Part shown: positions 6,889 to 16,088 of the stretch, one piece after another
Position numbering within the stretch: the first letter of the stretch is position 1
Layout: every line of letters starts with the position of its first letter
NCBI GenBank assembly: GCA_035627835.1
Contig: DASPKX010000048.1
Location: 1-19,114, forward strand
Direction of reading: 5' to 3'
DNA length: 19,114 nucleotides
DNA from: DASPKX01 sp035627835
GTDB taxonomy: Bacteria > Verrucomicrobiota > Verrucomicrobiia > Limisphaerales > SXQI01
Translations under genes and position numbers: made by a program
The notes under the pieces: generated by a model
What the model was told of the DNA's origin: nothing
What the model saw: only the letters and a program-made list of their open reading frames with translations
Database searches by the model: none

Positions 6889-7545
6889 ATGCTCAAGCAC
6901 GCGCTCCTCTCGTTGCTTTTGCTGATCACAATCCACACTTCCAACGCGGCCACGCCGAAAGGTCCACTGGAGATCCTGCGTCACAGCCTCGTGCAGGAAG
7001 TTTTCGCCTTCGGAATTCGGCCTCAGGACACCAACTGGTTCGATATTGAAGTCTCCACCAACCTAACAGACTGGTCCCGCCTCGCCACAGCCCTGAGCAC
7101 CAACGCCACTGCCTTTTTCGTGGACGACTCCGCCACCAACGCTCCAACCCGCTTCTATCGCCTCCGAATCCCCGGCACGACCGTCGCCCAGCAGCAAGCC
7201 ATCTGGACCGAGCTGCGCCGCAGGACCTACACCATCCAGGTAGAACGAATATCGAGCAGCGGAAAATACCTTTCTGCGGACGTGACCGTCACCAGCGGAG
7301 CCAAGCATATCTCCAACGTTAAGGACCCCCTAACTGGCGAGGCAGTTGCAGACTTTGACCCTGCGGACTTCCCGAGCATCGAAGAGATCTTCACGAAACT
7401 AGAAGCTGCCGCGCAAACTGGCATCTACGACCTCCGTGTGTGGTACGACCCGAAGCACGGTTACCCAACTCGCATGATCCAGCGGGAAATTTCCGGAATG
7501 AACTCCAACGTCACGGAGCTCCGTTTTAACCTCGTCGAACGTTGA
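6889..7545 (+). CDS. Secreted protein with verrucomicrobial 'STNL-W-FYR' module and DUF6174-like domain
   Basis: From ATG 6889 the protein has 218 residues and begins with a clear signal peptide (MLKHALLSLLLLITIHTSNA, then ATPK). The in-frame TTG at 6880 would add only three residues, so the ATG is preferred. Residues about 40-95 hold a module (FDIEVSTNLTDWSRL ... TRFYRLRIPG) of the beta-sandwich type common at the ends of verrucomicrobial exported proteins. The rest resembles DUF6174: Trp-rich start (IWTELRRRTYTIQVER), a central VTVTSG strand, FPSIEEIFTKLEAA, and the signature YDPKHGYPTRM near 180-190. Unlike most DUF6174 proteins it has no cysteine. Function unknown; likely periplasmic or extracellular. 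It converges on the nuclease gene, with seven bases between the stop codons. Confidence 0.75.
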   Translation: MLKHALLSLLLLITIHTSNAATPKGPLEILRHSLVQEVFAFGIRPQDTNWFDIEVSTNLTDWSRLATALSTNATAFFVDDSATNAPTRFYRLRIPGTTVAQQQAIWTELRRRTYTIQVERISSSGKYLSADVTVTSGAKHISNVKDPLTGEAVADFDPADFPSIEEIFTKLEAAAQTGIYDLRVWYDPKHGYPTRMIQREISGMNSNVTELRFNLVER

Positions 7546-7552
7546 TGTTTGT

Positions 7553-8422
7553 CTACGGAGAAACGTAGCCGGATGGCAATCCGTGCATTCTACAGGCACA
7601 AAAGTTGAAGCCGCTCCTGTATTGGCGAAGCTTAAGCTCCAGCTCAGAGCGACTCAAACGCTGTTGCTTCCGCAAATTGGGAACGTCGATCAATTTGCAC
7701 ATTTCAATAGCAGCCAGTTCGGGCAAAAGCGACGCCACATCAACCGGAAATTGTTGGGATCGCATACCGGTCTCTATGACAAGGAACTCGTCGGCGGAAG
7801 ATCTGATCCAGGCGATGCAGCGGTAACGTTCCCGAGGGTCAGTGCCGATCCAATAGCAAAGGCTAGAGCTGGCACCTCGTTCGGAATTGAATAACGCGAG
7901 CTTTTCCTCAAGGCCATAAGCTAAGAAAAGAGGAAATGGTTTATCACTGCGGCCATCAGAAGCGATCCAGGCTGGATCAAAAAGCTCATCCTCCGGAAGG
8001 GCTCCGTTCGCTTGAGCCTCTTCGACAATCTTGCTCAAGAACCAGCATTGAACGAAGTAATATAAAAGGGTCGTTTCGCGGAAATTTGGAGCGAGGTACC
8101 GGTGATTGATCCGGAGCAAAGCCAAGTTGAACCTTGCACAAAGGGCATCCTTGATACGATCCCGCCGCATCTGCTTCGGATTAGAATGGCTCGGGCCGTC
8201 GAACTCCACAACGAATAGAGGACGCGTCTCGTTGTCGGTGACAACAAAGTCAAAATGTGCCTTCAACGCGAAACTTAGCTCCGAAGCAGTCAAACACGAC
8301 TGATCTTGCAGCACATCAGCAATGCGTGGTTTTGCAAAGACTCTCGCTTCTTCCTCCGCAATCGTGCCGCAAAGCACGTGAAAGGTAGCTCGTTCACTAC
8401 TATTGAGTAGCTGCCGCAGCAT
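7553..8422 (-). CDS. DUF2726 domain protein, PD-(D/E)XK/Vsr-like nuclease fold
   Basis: 289 residues from the ATG at 8422; a TTG directly before it could be an alternative start. Residues about 8-110 match DUF2726: LLNSSERATFHVL, VFAKPRIADVL, FDFVVTD (Asp58), FVVEFDGPSHS (Glu73, Asp75, His79), RRDRIKDAL (Arg87, Asp88, Lys91), then LALLRIN. This layout of a beta-hairpin Asp, an E-x-D strand and a following R-D helix is that of the restriction-endonuclease-like fold, so DNA cleavage or nicking is a reasonable guess but is not shown. The C-terminal 180 residues are not recognised; they contain CACRMHG near the end. The gene is a single transcription unit whose neighbours give no clue. Its base composition looks less GC-rich than the flanking operons, which could mean recent acquisition. 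GGAA about 10 bases before the start may act as the ribosome-binding site. Confidence 0.7.
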   Translation of the reverse strand: MLRQLLNSSERATFHVLCGTIAEEEARVFAKPRIADVLQDQSCLTASELSFALKAHFDFVVTDNETRPLFVVEFDGPSHSNPKQMRRDRIKDALCARFNLALLRINHRYLAPNFRETTLLYYFVQCWFLSKIVEEAQANGALPEDELFDPAWIASDGRSDKPFPLFLAYGLEEKLALFNSERGASSSLCYWIGTDPRERYRCIAWIRSSADEFLVIETGMRSQQFPVDVASLLPELAAIEMCKLIDVPNLRKQQRLSRSELELKLRQYRSGFNFCACRMHGLPSGYVSP

Positions 8423-8439
8423 CAATCAGTTCCGGTTGC

Positions 8440-8452
8440 CGAACATCGTTCG
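8440..8452. promoter_or_regulatory. Short palindrome CGAAC-ATC-GTTCG, possible operator
   Basis: A perfect 5-bp inverted repeat with a 3-base centre lies 18-30 bases upstream of the nuclease start and about 170 bases before the cytochrome operon. It resembles the Gram-positive LexA box (CGAAC-N4-GTTCG) but with one base less in the spacer, so a LexA assignment is not supported. It is short enough to arise by chance. Confidence 0.2.
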
Positions 8453-8619
8453 TAAGTTCGAAGGGCCTAGAAGGGTTGGAACGATGACAGGTTCATTCTC
8501 TAGCTTCTTTTAGCGAACGCAGGAGCGTAAGGGAAGGCTTTCGACGCGCGTTTCGGAAACTTACAACAGCAAAAAAGATTTCGCACCCCGTCGCGCGAGA
8601 TGGAATACTCGGGGTGACC

Positions 8620-11253
8620 ATGAAACCTTCGACATGCGAACGGTCGTTATTATTCTCGGCTACTTTGTTGTTTGCGGCCGCAGAACTCTGGGCGGCCGAA
8701 CTGCCGAAGCCGAGTCGTGCGTTTTTGGAGAAGCATTGCCTAGAGTGCCATGATGCGGATGCCAAGAAGGGTGGGCTGGATCTGGCGGCGTTGAAGTTTG
8801 ATCTCGGCGCCGGCACGAACTTCAGCAAATGGGTGAGCGTTCACGACCGCGTCACCAGCGGCGAAATGCCGCCGGCCAAGAAAGCGCGTCCATCCACGGA
8901 GGAGGTGGAAGGGTTCACGGGACGGCTGGCGGCGGAGTTAGTGAAGGCGGATGAGCGGCAGATTGCGAAGGAAGGCCGCGCGACGCGCAGGAGGTTGAAT
9001 CGTTACGAGTACGAGAACGCGCTGCGCGACTTGCTGCAGGCGCCATGGCTTCAAATCAAGGAAGCCCTTCCGGATGACGGTGAGTCAGAGCGGTTCAACA
9101 AAATCGGCGATGCGCTGGACGTTTCTCACGTGCAGATGGCCCGCTACATGGCGGCGGCGGACTACGCTTTGCGCCAGGTGATTGCCACGCAAGTGGAGCG
9201 TCCCGCGCCGAAGGTGGAGCGGTTCTACGCGCGCGATCAGCGGAGTTACACGGGGCCGATGAAGTTCTCGGTGTTCAACACGGCTCCGGAGCGAGCGACC
9301 TTTCCCGTGCTTGGGTTTGAAGGGCAGCCGGATGTGCGGCGTGGAGAGGCGCCGCTCACTGTCGGCAGCACAAATGCGGAGCTGAGGGAACTCGAAGGGG
9401 TTGGTGTGGTGGCGAGCGCTTACGAGCCGATTGAGCCGAAGTTCAACCAATTCCGCGCGCCTGTGCCGGGGCATTACAAACTTCGCTTTAATGCCTATTC
9501 GGTTTGGGTGGGGCCGGGCAGCAATCAATGGTTCATTCCGGACCTGGACAAGATTTCACGCGGTCGCCGCGATGAGCCGGTGACGATCACCGCCGAGACC
9601 CCGCCGCGTTTGCTGAGGAAGCTCGGTGACTTCGATGTCACACCTGAGCCTTCCGTGCATGAAGTGGACACCTGGCTGCTGGCGGGCGAAATGATTCGCC
9701 CCGATCCGGGCCGATTGTTCCGCTCACGGCCTGGGGCGAAGCGTTGGCAGAATCCGCTGGCGGAGAAAGATGGGCAGCCGGGCGTGGTGTTTCGCTGGAT
9801 GGAAGTGGAAGGGCCCATCCATGAGGAATGGCCGCCGGCAGGGCATCGCTTGTTGTTCGGTGATCTTCCGACGCGCGTGAGAATCGCGCGCGCTGAAGAA
9901 CAAAACACATCTACAAACGCCCAGGCGCGACCTCGCTTCAAGGCGGCGCCATCTGTCGAGGTCATTTCGGAAGCGCCGATGAAGGACGCTGAGAAGCTGA
10001 TGGGGAACTTTCTCGCTCGCGCTTACCGCCGTTCAGTGAGCGCGCAGGATGTGAAGTTGTTCCTGCCAGTCGTCCAGAGCGCGTTGGAGAAAGGGAATAA
10101 CTTCACCGACTCGATGATCGCCGGATACACAGCGGCGCTTTGCTCACCGGAGTTCCTGTATCTGCAGGAGAAGCCGGGGCGGCTTGATAACCATGCTGTT
10201 GCGGCGCGGCTCGCGTTCTTCATTTGGAACTCGCCCCCGGACGAGCACCTGCGCCAGTTAGCCGCATCGGGTAAATTGCGCGACCGAGACGTGCTGCGAC
10301 GGGAGACAGATCGGATGCTTGCTGATCCTCGGTCGCGCCGCTTCGTGAACGCATTCACGGATTATTGGCTGGAACTGCGCAAAGTCTTTGCGACCGCCCC
10401 GGATGAGAACCTTTACTCTGATTACTACCTGGACGATCTCCTTACCGAGTCCGCTGAGGAAGAGCCGCGGGCATTTTTCGCGGAGCTGATCAAAAGCGAC
10501 CTGCCCGCGCGGAACATTGTCCATTCGGACTTCGCAATGCTGAACGAGAAGCTCGCTGAGCATTATGATTTGCCCCCCGTTCAAGGTGTGGCTTTGAAAG
10601 CGACGGCGTTGCCAAAGCACAGTGTGCGTGGCGGGCTCATGACGCAAGCGGCGGTTCTTAAAGTCACTGCGAACGGAACGACCACGTCCCCGGTGTTGCG
10701 CGGGGCCTGGATTATGGAACGGATCTTGGGGCAGAAACCTCCCCCACCCCCGCCGAACTTGCCTGCGGTGGAGCCGGACATTCGCGGCGCGGTGACGATT
10801 CGCCAGCAGTTGGAAAAGCACCGCACATTGGAGAGCTGCAACACCTGCCATGAAAAGATCGATCCGCCTGGGTTCGCGCTTGAGAACTTCGATGTGATGG
10901 GTGGGTGGCAGGAGCGTTACCGCGCCGAAGCCGAGGGCGAGAAAGCGCAAGGCATCGCGAAAAGCGGACAGCAGTTCGCGTTCTTCTGGGGATTGCCTGT
11001 CGATGCGAGCGGCGAGCTGAAGGGCCAGAAATTCAACAACATCAAAGAATTCAAAGAGATCCTGCTCAGCGATGAGCGGCAAATCGCCCGGAACCTGGCT
11101 CGGCAATTCGCGGTTTACGCCACCGGGGCCCCGGTTCGCTTCGCAGACCGCGATGATATTGAGAAGGCTCTGGACCGCGCCAGCTCGAGCCATTACGGCG
11201 TGCGTTCACTCATTCATGAAGTGGTCCAAAGTGACTTGTTCCTGAACAAATAA
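8620..11253 (+). CDS. Exported planctomycete-type cytochrome c protein (PSCyt1-DUF1587-1595-1592-1588-1585)
   Basis: 877 residues from ATG 8620; GTG 8614 is an alternative start and overlaps the likely ribosome-binding site (GGGGT). The N-terminus is a signal peptide (SLLFSATLLFAAAELWAAE), placing the protein outside the cytoplasm. Order along the chain: PSCyt1 haem domain with CLECH (Cys40, Cys43, His44); DUF1587 (RRLNRYEYENALRDLL, about 122-137); an unassigned beta-rich middle (200-450); DUF1595 (YRRSVSAQDV, from 464); DUF1592 (AVAARLAFFIWNSPPDEHLR, from about 521); DUF1588 (from 667, with PPPPPPNLP and CNTCHEKIDPPG, a second CXXCH at 740-744); and DUF1585 (from about 800). The full canonical set is present. 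These proteins always travel with DUF1552 partners, as here, and are thought to act in extracytoplasmic redox or polymer breakdown; no reaction has been demonstrated to my knowledge. First gene of a two-gene operon. Confidence 0.92.
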   Translation: MKPSTCERSLLFSATLLFAAAELWAAELPKPSRAFLEKHCLECHDADAKKGGLDLAALKFDLGAGTNFSKWVSVHDRVTSGEMPPAKKARPSTEEVEGFTGRLAAELVKADERQIAKEGRATRRRLNRYEYENALRDLLQAPWLQIKEALPDDGESERFNKIGDALDVSHVQMARYMAAADYALRQVIATQVERPAPKVERFYARDQRSYTGPMKFSVFNTAPERATFPVLGFEGQPDVRRGEAPLTVGSTNAELRELEGVGVVASAYEPIEPKFNQFRAPVPGHYKLRFNAYSVWVGPGSNQWFIPDLDKISRGRRDEPVTITAETPPRLLRKLGDFDVTPEPSVHEVDTWLLAGEMIRPDPGRLFRSRPGAKRWQNPLAEKDGQPGVVFRWMEVEGPIHEEWPPAGHRLLFGDLPTRVRIARAEEQNTSTNAQARPRFKAAPSVEVISEAPMKDAEKLMGNFLARAYRRSVSAQDVKLFLPVVQSALEKGNNFTDSMIAGYTAALCSPEFLYLQEKPGRLDNHAVAARLAFFIWNSPPDEHLRQLAASGKLRDRDVLRRETDRMLADPRSRRFVNAFTDYWLELRKVFATAPDENLYSDYYLDDLLTESAEEEPRAFFAELIKSDLPARNIVHSDFAMLNEKLAEHYDLPPVQGVALKATALPKHSVRGGLMTQAAVLKVTANGTTTSPVLRGAWIMERILGQKPPPPPPNLPAVEPDIRGAVTIRQQLEKHRTLESCNTCHEKIDPPGFALENFDVMGGWQERYRAEAEGEKAQGIAKSGQQFAFFWGLPVDASGELKGQKFNNIKEFKEILLSDERQIARNLARQFAVYATGAPVRFADRDDIEKALDRASSSHYGVRSLIHEVVQSDLFLNK

Positions 11254-11303
11254 AGCGGAGCAAGCCTCTCGACTTTATATCGGGAACCAGCTTTAATAAT
11301 GCA

Positions 11304-12659
11304 ATGCCCGCCATGAAAAAGACCACCTTGGGGACGGCTCCTTTTGTTTCCACGCGCGCCGCGCTTTCGCGCCGCAAATTTTTACGGGGCGCGGGCATTC
11401 TGCTGTCATTGCCATTGCTCGACGCGATGTCTCCTGCGTTCGCCTCTGTCGTTAAGAAAAACGCGGATATGACACCGGGCGGCAAACCGCGCCGCATGTT
11501 GGGCATCTGCAACAATCTCGGGCTTCTCCCGGAGCATTTCTTTCCAAAAGGCAGCGGGCGAGATTACGAACTCTCCTCGTATCTGGAGTTGCTGAAGGAG
11601 CATCGGAACGATTTCACGGTTTTCAGCGGCGTCTCGCATCCCGGCGTGGATGGCGGGCACCCGGCTGACAACTGCTTCCTGACGGCCGCTCCCCATCCCG
11701 GGAGCGCGGGATTCCGGAACACCATCTCATTGGACCAATATATCGGCGAGCGCATTGGGCATCTGACTCGCTTTCCCAGCCTCACGCTCGGCGTCAATGT
11801 TCAGCAAGGTGTCCGCAGCCTTTCATGGACCGGCTCGGGTGTGCTAATCCCTTGCGAGGAAAAAGCGGCGGACGTATTTGCGCGCATGTTCCTGCAAGGA
11901 ACACCTGCCGAAACCGAAGCGCAGGTGCGCAAGCTGGAAACCGGCAAGAGCATTCTCGACGCAGTTTCCGCCCAGGCAAAAACGTTGCAGCGCAGCGTTG
12001 GCTCCCGCGACCGCGAGCGCCTCGACCAATACTTCACCAGCGTGCGCGATCTGGAGCAACGCTTGCAAATGGCGCAGGAATGGGAGCACAAGCCGAAGCC
12101 CCAGGTAAACGCGCCCGTTCCGCTGGACCCTGAAGATCCGAAAGCTTACATGGACAAGGTGAAGCTCATGTATGACATGGCTCGCCTGGCGTTCGAGACC
12201 GATTCCACGCGGTCGATTTCGCTGCTGCTCGACAGCGTGAACTCACCCGCCATCGAGTTCGGCGATGTTAAAACTAGCGAGGGTTATCACAACCTTTCCC
12301 ACCACGGCAAATCGCAGCAGAAGCTGGCGCAGCTGAAGCGGATCGACGAGTGGCACATGAAGCTGCTGGCGGAGCTGTTCACCGACTTGAAGAAAGTGCA
12401 GGAAGACGGCGAACCGTTGCTGGATCGCACGATGATTCTGTACGGTTCCAATCTGGGCAACGCGAACACCCACGTCACCACGAACATGCCAACGATCTTC
12501 GCGGGCGGCGGGTTCAAGCATGGGCAACACCTCGCGTTCGACACCCAGCATAACTATCCTTTGCCAAATTTGTTTGTGTCCATGCTCCAGCGAATGGGCC
12601 TCGAAACCGACAAATTCGCGACAGCTACGGGGACAATGCGCGGTTTAGAAATCGCCTAA
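11304..12659 (+). CDS. DUF1552 protein, Tat-exported
   Basis: 451 residues, starting at ATG 11304; ATG 11313 is an equally possible start, and neither has a clear ribosome-binding site. The N-terminus carries a twin-arginine signal (SRRKFLRG, Arg23-Arg24) followed by a hydrophobic stretch (ILLSLPLLDAM), so it is exported folded. The body matches DUF1552, a relative of the alkaline-phosphatase-like DUF1501 proteins: PRRMLGICNNLGLLPEHFFP (63-82), SGVSHPGVDGGHPADNCFL (about 108-126), YHNLSHHGKS (about 328-337), LLDRTMILYGSNLGNANTH (about 374-392) and PTIFAGGGFKHGQH. The His- and Asn-rich segments could bind a metal, but this is inference. It starts 50 bases after the cytochrome gene with no terminator between, the standard gene pair in this phylum. 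Catalytic role unknown. Confidence 0.92.
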   Translation: MPAMKKTTLGTAPFVSTRAALSRRKFLRGAGILLSLPLLDAMSPAFASVVKKNADMTPGGKPRRMLGICNNLGLLPEHFFPKGSGRDYELSSYLELLKEHRNDFTVFSGVSHPGVDGGHPADNCFLTAAPHPGSAGFRNTISLDQYIGERIGHLTRFPSLTLGVNVQQGVRSLSWTGSGVLIPCEEKAADVFARMFLQGTPAETEAQVRKLETGKSILDAVSAQAKTLQRSVGSRDRERLDQYFTSVRDLEQRLQMAQEWEHKPKPQVNAPVPLDPEDPKAYMDKVKLMYDMARLAFETDSTRSISLLLDSVNSPAIEFGDVKTSEGYHNLSHHGKSQQKLAQLKRIDEWHMKLLAELFTDLKKVQEDGEPLLDRTMILYGSNLGNANTHVTTNMPTIFAGGGFKHGQHLAFDTQHNYPLPNLFVSMLQRMGLETDKFATATGTMRGLEIA

Positions 12660-12857
12660 GGGGAGGCCTTTCCGCCTGCTCGCGGATTTCGCAATTGAAA
12701 GTTGCTCAATGTAAGCGCTTTCAATAAGGCGATCCAGTCCGACATCTTAGCTGCGCCCATTCACGTTCACATTTCTAGCCTTTTGCCAGCCAAGAAAGGT
12801 TTAGCTACTGCCAACTTCAGCTCTGCTCATACTTTCACGGCAGGGTAATAGTCTTCC

Positions 12858-15800
12858 ATGACAGCGGGTTTACTGGGCGCTAGAAAACGGCCTGAACTGA
12901 TCGCAGCCAGCGCCAATCAAGCGCCCAGTGCTCTTGCGCAACACCCAACGGCTATCACCCAAACTAGAATGGCAGTGGCAAAGGAAATTCACATCCTCGT
13001 GATCCAGGAGTCAGCCGCAGAGGCCGAACGAATAATGGAGCTTTTCCAAACGAGCGGTTACTCGCCGCATCATGAGCGAGTGCAAAGCCCAGACGAATTG
13101 GCAGAGGCTTTGGATCGCGGCGGCTGGGATGTGATCCTGTCAGACTTTGCGCTGCCGCAACTCTCCGCCGCGCAGGCATTGGAGATGTTGCGAAAGCGCG
13201 GGGAGGACATTCCATTTTTACTCGTCGCCAGCCTGGGAAGCGAGGAGCGCGCGGTGCACACGATGCGGATGGGCGCCCAGGATTATGTCCCCAAGGAGAG
13301 CCTCGCGCGGCTGGTCCCCGCGGTGGAAAGGGAAATGAAGGAAGCTGGCATTCGCAAGCTGGAGCGCGCTTCCAAAGCCACGCTGCGCATGGAGGAGCGG
13401 CGATACCGATTGCTGGTGGAGAAATCGAGCGAAGTGGCGCTCATCCTTGACTCAGAAGCACGGATCTTATACGCGAGCCATTCCAGTCTGGCGGTCCTTG
13501 GCTGGAATCCTCAGGAGCTAGTCGGCCGCGAAGCTTTCATGCTGCTTGAAGCGGGCGAGGTGGCCCGCGCGAAAGCCCATTTCCAGACCTTGCTGCGCAA
13601 AGCGCGCAGCAGCGGTTCCTGGGAGTATCAAATCCGCCGGAAGGACGGCGCGATCCGATGGGTCGCCATGACAGGCACGAACCTTTTGAACGAGCCTGGC
13701 CTGTTGGGCATCGTGGTGAACTTCCACGACGTCACAGAGCGGAAGCATGCTGAAGCTGAAAAAGCCCAGCTCGTGGAAGAGCTGCGCGAGCGAGTCAAAG
13801 AACAGACCTGCCTCTATGGCTGCGCCAAGCTGCTGCAGAACCTCGACCAACCACCGGAGGTGACCTTAGCCCAATTAGTCGAGCTGATCCCCAGCGGATG
13901 GCGTTATGCCTCCCGGGCGTCCGCGCGAGTGCGCTACGCCCAGCATGACGTTTGCACACTCGGCCTGCGGCCCGAAACTAAGGATGTTGAGTCAGCAGCT
14001 TTCGCGACGTCCAAGGACAATGTGGGCGTGCTGGAAGTTTGGTATCGAAAGCCTTACCCCGGAGGTGAAAAGCCAAAGTTCCTTCCTGAGGAAATAGGCC
14101 TCATGCAATCTATCGCGGACCTGCTCCAAAATTACTTTCAGGCGATCCACGCGCGAAACATGATCGCAACGCAGGAACGCTACTTCCGCGCGCTGATCGA
14201 GAGCACGACGGACATTGTGAGCTTGCTGGATGAAAATGGCGTCGTGCGGTATGAAAGTCCCGCGGTGGAGCGGTTGCTAGGCTGGACGCCAGCGGAATTG
14301 GTAGGCACCTGCGCCTTCGACCTGATCCACCCGGACGACTTTGGCCGGGTGGTCGAAGTGTTCCGCACCAACATACCAAACCAAGGCGCGATTGCGTCCG
14401 TGGAGTATCGGTTCCGCCATAAAACGGGCGCCTGGCGAGTGATGGAGTCGGTCGCCAAAAACCTTCTTCAAGATCCCGCCATTGGCGCGGTGGTTGTGAA
14501 CTCACGCGACAACACCGAACGCAAGCGCACGGAAGAAGCTTTGAAGCGCAGTGAGGAGCGGTTCCGTCATGCAACCCGCGCGACCCGGGAGATCATTTGG
14601 GAGCGTGATTTTCAAACGGGCAAAATCTGGTGGAGCGAGGCGATGGCAGAGCGCGCGAAATACTCAGCCAATGAAGTCGGGGCTTCAGTGGAATGGTGGC
14701 GAGCAAGGATTCACCCCGAGGACGCGGAACGGGTGGCCCGCGAGCTGGAAGTGGTGACGGCCCGCCAGGAAACTCGCTGGAGCAGCGAATACCGGTTTCG
14801 CGCCAGAGACGGCGCTTACCTGACGGTGCTGGATCAAGGGTATCTCATTTACGACGGCGAAGGGAAACCGCTGCGGATGATTGGGGCGATGAAGGACATC
14901 ACGGAGAAGCGCGAAATGGAAGCGCGGTTCCTGAGGGCCCAACGAATGGAGAGCATCGGGACTCTTGCCGGGGGCATCGCGCACGACTTGAACAATGTGC
15001 TCGCCCCGATTCTCATGGGGATTGAACTCTTCAGGATGGATGGCCCCACGCCGCAGCAGGAGAACTTGCTGAGCACGATGGAATCGAGCGCCAAACGCGG
15101 CGCGGATCTCGTGAGGCAAGTGCTGTCATTTGCGCGGGGCATGGACGGGAAGCGCCTCCCGCTGAACCCCGCCCACCTCGGAGCGGAAGTGAAGAAGATC
15201 GTGAAGGAGACTTTCCCGAAAGACATCCTGTTCGCCATGGAAAGCCCGAAGGATTTGTGGTGTGTGCAAGGAGACCCCACGCAACTGCACCAGGTGTTAA
15301 TGAACCTTTGCGTGAATGCGCGCGATGCGATGCCGCATGGAGGCTCACTGACGGTGAGCTTTCAAAATGTGACCCTGGACAAAGTTTTCTCCGAAATGTG
15401 CGCGGACGCAAAGCCCGGACCCTATGTGGAGATCAAAGTTCGGGATACAGGCACCGGCATTCCACAAAGCATCCGCGATAGGATTTTTGATCCATTCTTC
15501 ACGACAAAGGACATTGGCAAAGGCACGGGGCTTGGCCTTTCCACAACGCTGGCGATCATCAAAAGTCACGGCGGCTTTCTGAACTTCACCAGTGAGGTCG
15601 GCAAAGGAACGACATTCAGTTTGTGCATTCCAGCGAATCCAGCGGAGAAAACCGAAGCTGCGGAAGATCAAACGCCCGCCCTGAGATCAGGCAACGGGGA
15701 GGTGGTTCTGATTGTGGATGATGAGCAAGCGATTCGGGATGTGATGCGCAAGGCCCTGGAAACCTCGGGCTATCGCGTGCTCAGCGCGAGCAATGGAGCG

Positions 15801-16088
15801 GAGGCGATTGCGGTCTATGCGGAGCATTCACGCGAGGTGGCCGCTGTGATCACTGACATGCTCATGCCAATCATGGACGGGTCCGCAACGGTGACAGCAT
15901 TGCGCGCGATCAACCCAGCTTTGAAGATCATCGTTTCAACGGGGCAACAATCGAAGGAATGGAACGGCCGCGCCCGGTTGGCTGGTGTCAATCGAGTCAT
16001 TCCTAAACCGTACACAGCGCACGCATTGCTGGGGACCGTGAATGACGTTCTGCATGAAGAACCGGCCACAGTCGCGATTGGCATTTGA
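12858..16088 (+). CDS. Hybrid sensor histidine kinase, REC-PAS-GAF-like-PAS-PAS-HisKA-HATPase-REC
   Basis: 1076 residues, cytoplasmic (no membrane segment). A REC domain (43-160) has phosphoacceptor Asp96 (ILSDFALP) and Lys146, but Gln50-Glu51 replaces the usual Asp pair. PAS1 is at about 183-297 (ILYASHSSLAVLGW, VVNFHDVTERK). A GAF-like domain at about 312-430 starts QTCLYGCAKLLQNL and contains IPSGWRY. PAS2 (440-555) has DLIHPDDF and PAS3 (565-685) has RIHPEDAERV. HisKA has His709 in GGIAHDLNNVLAPI. The ATPase domain has LHQVLMNLCVNARDAM (810-825), VRDTGTGIP (861-869) and GKGTGLGL. A complete C-terminal REC (948-1068) has Asp954-Asp955, Asp1000 and Lys1050. The first 40 residues look disordered; ATG 12969 (Met38) just before the REC is an alternative start. 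The signal sensed is unknown. It converges on the KaiC-kinase-regulator operon, 69 bases away. Confidence 0.9.
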   Translation: MTAGLLGARKRPELIAASANQAPSALAQHPTAITQTRMAVAKEIHILVIQESAAEAERIMELFQTSGYSPHHERVQSPDELAEALDRGGWDVILSDFALPQLSAAQALEMLRKRGEDIPFLLVASLGSEERAVHTMRMGAQDYVPKESLARLVPAVEREMKEAGIRKLERASKATLRMEERRYRLLVEKSSEVALILDSEARILYASHSSLAVLGWNPQELVGREAFMLLEAGEVARAKAHFQTLLRKARSSGSWEYQIRRKDGAIRWVAMTGTNLLNEPGLLGIVVNFHDVTERKHAEAEKAQLVEELRERVKEQTCLYGCAKLLQNLDQPPEVTLAQLVELIPSGWRYASRASARVRYAQHDVCTLGLRPETKDVESAAFATSKDNVGVLEVWYRKPYPGGEKPKFLPEEIGLMQSIADLLQNYFQAIHARNMIATQERYFRALIESTTDIVSLLDENGVVRYESPAVERLLGWTPAELVGTCAFDLIHPDDFGRVVEVFRTNIPNQGAIASVEYRFRHKTGAWRVMESVAKNLLQDPAIGAVVVNSRDNTERKRTEEALKRSEERFRHATRATREIIWERDFQTGKIWWSEAMAERAKYSANEVGASVEWWRARIHPEDAERVARELEVVTARQETRWSSEYRFRARDGAYLTVLDQGYLIYDGEGKPLRMIGAMKDITEKREMEARFLRAQRMESIGTLAGGIAHDLNNVLAPILMGIELFRMDGPTPQQENLLSTMESSAKRGADLVRQVLSFARGMDGKRLPLNPAHLGAEVKKIVKETFPKDILFAMESPKDLWCVQGDPTQLHQVLMNLCVNARDAMPHGGSLTVSFQNVTLDKVFSEMCADAKPGPYVEIKVRDTGTGIPQSIRDRIFDPFFTTKDIGKGTGLGLSTTLAIIKSHGGFLNFTSEVGKGTTFSLCIPANPAEKTEAAEDQTPALRSGNGEVVLIVDDEQAIRDVMRKALETSGYRVLSASNGAEAIAVYAEHSREVAAVITDMLMPIMDGSATVTALRAINPALKIIVSTGQQSKEWNGRARLAGVNRVIPKPYTAHALLGTVNDVLHEEPATVAIGI

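Noticed and set aside
8440..8452. Palindrome CGAAC-ATC-GTTCG as a LexA (SOS) box for the nuclease gene
   Set aside because: The spacer is three bases instead of the four of the known box, and the arms are only five bases long. Kept only as a weak possible operator.
10258..11193. 311-residue open frame on the minus strand inside the cytochrome gene
   Set aside because: It is antisense to the conserved DUF1592/DUF1588/DUF1585 region and has no recognisable motif; it is a codon-bias shadow.
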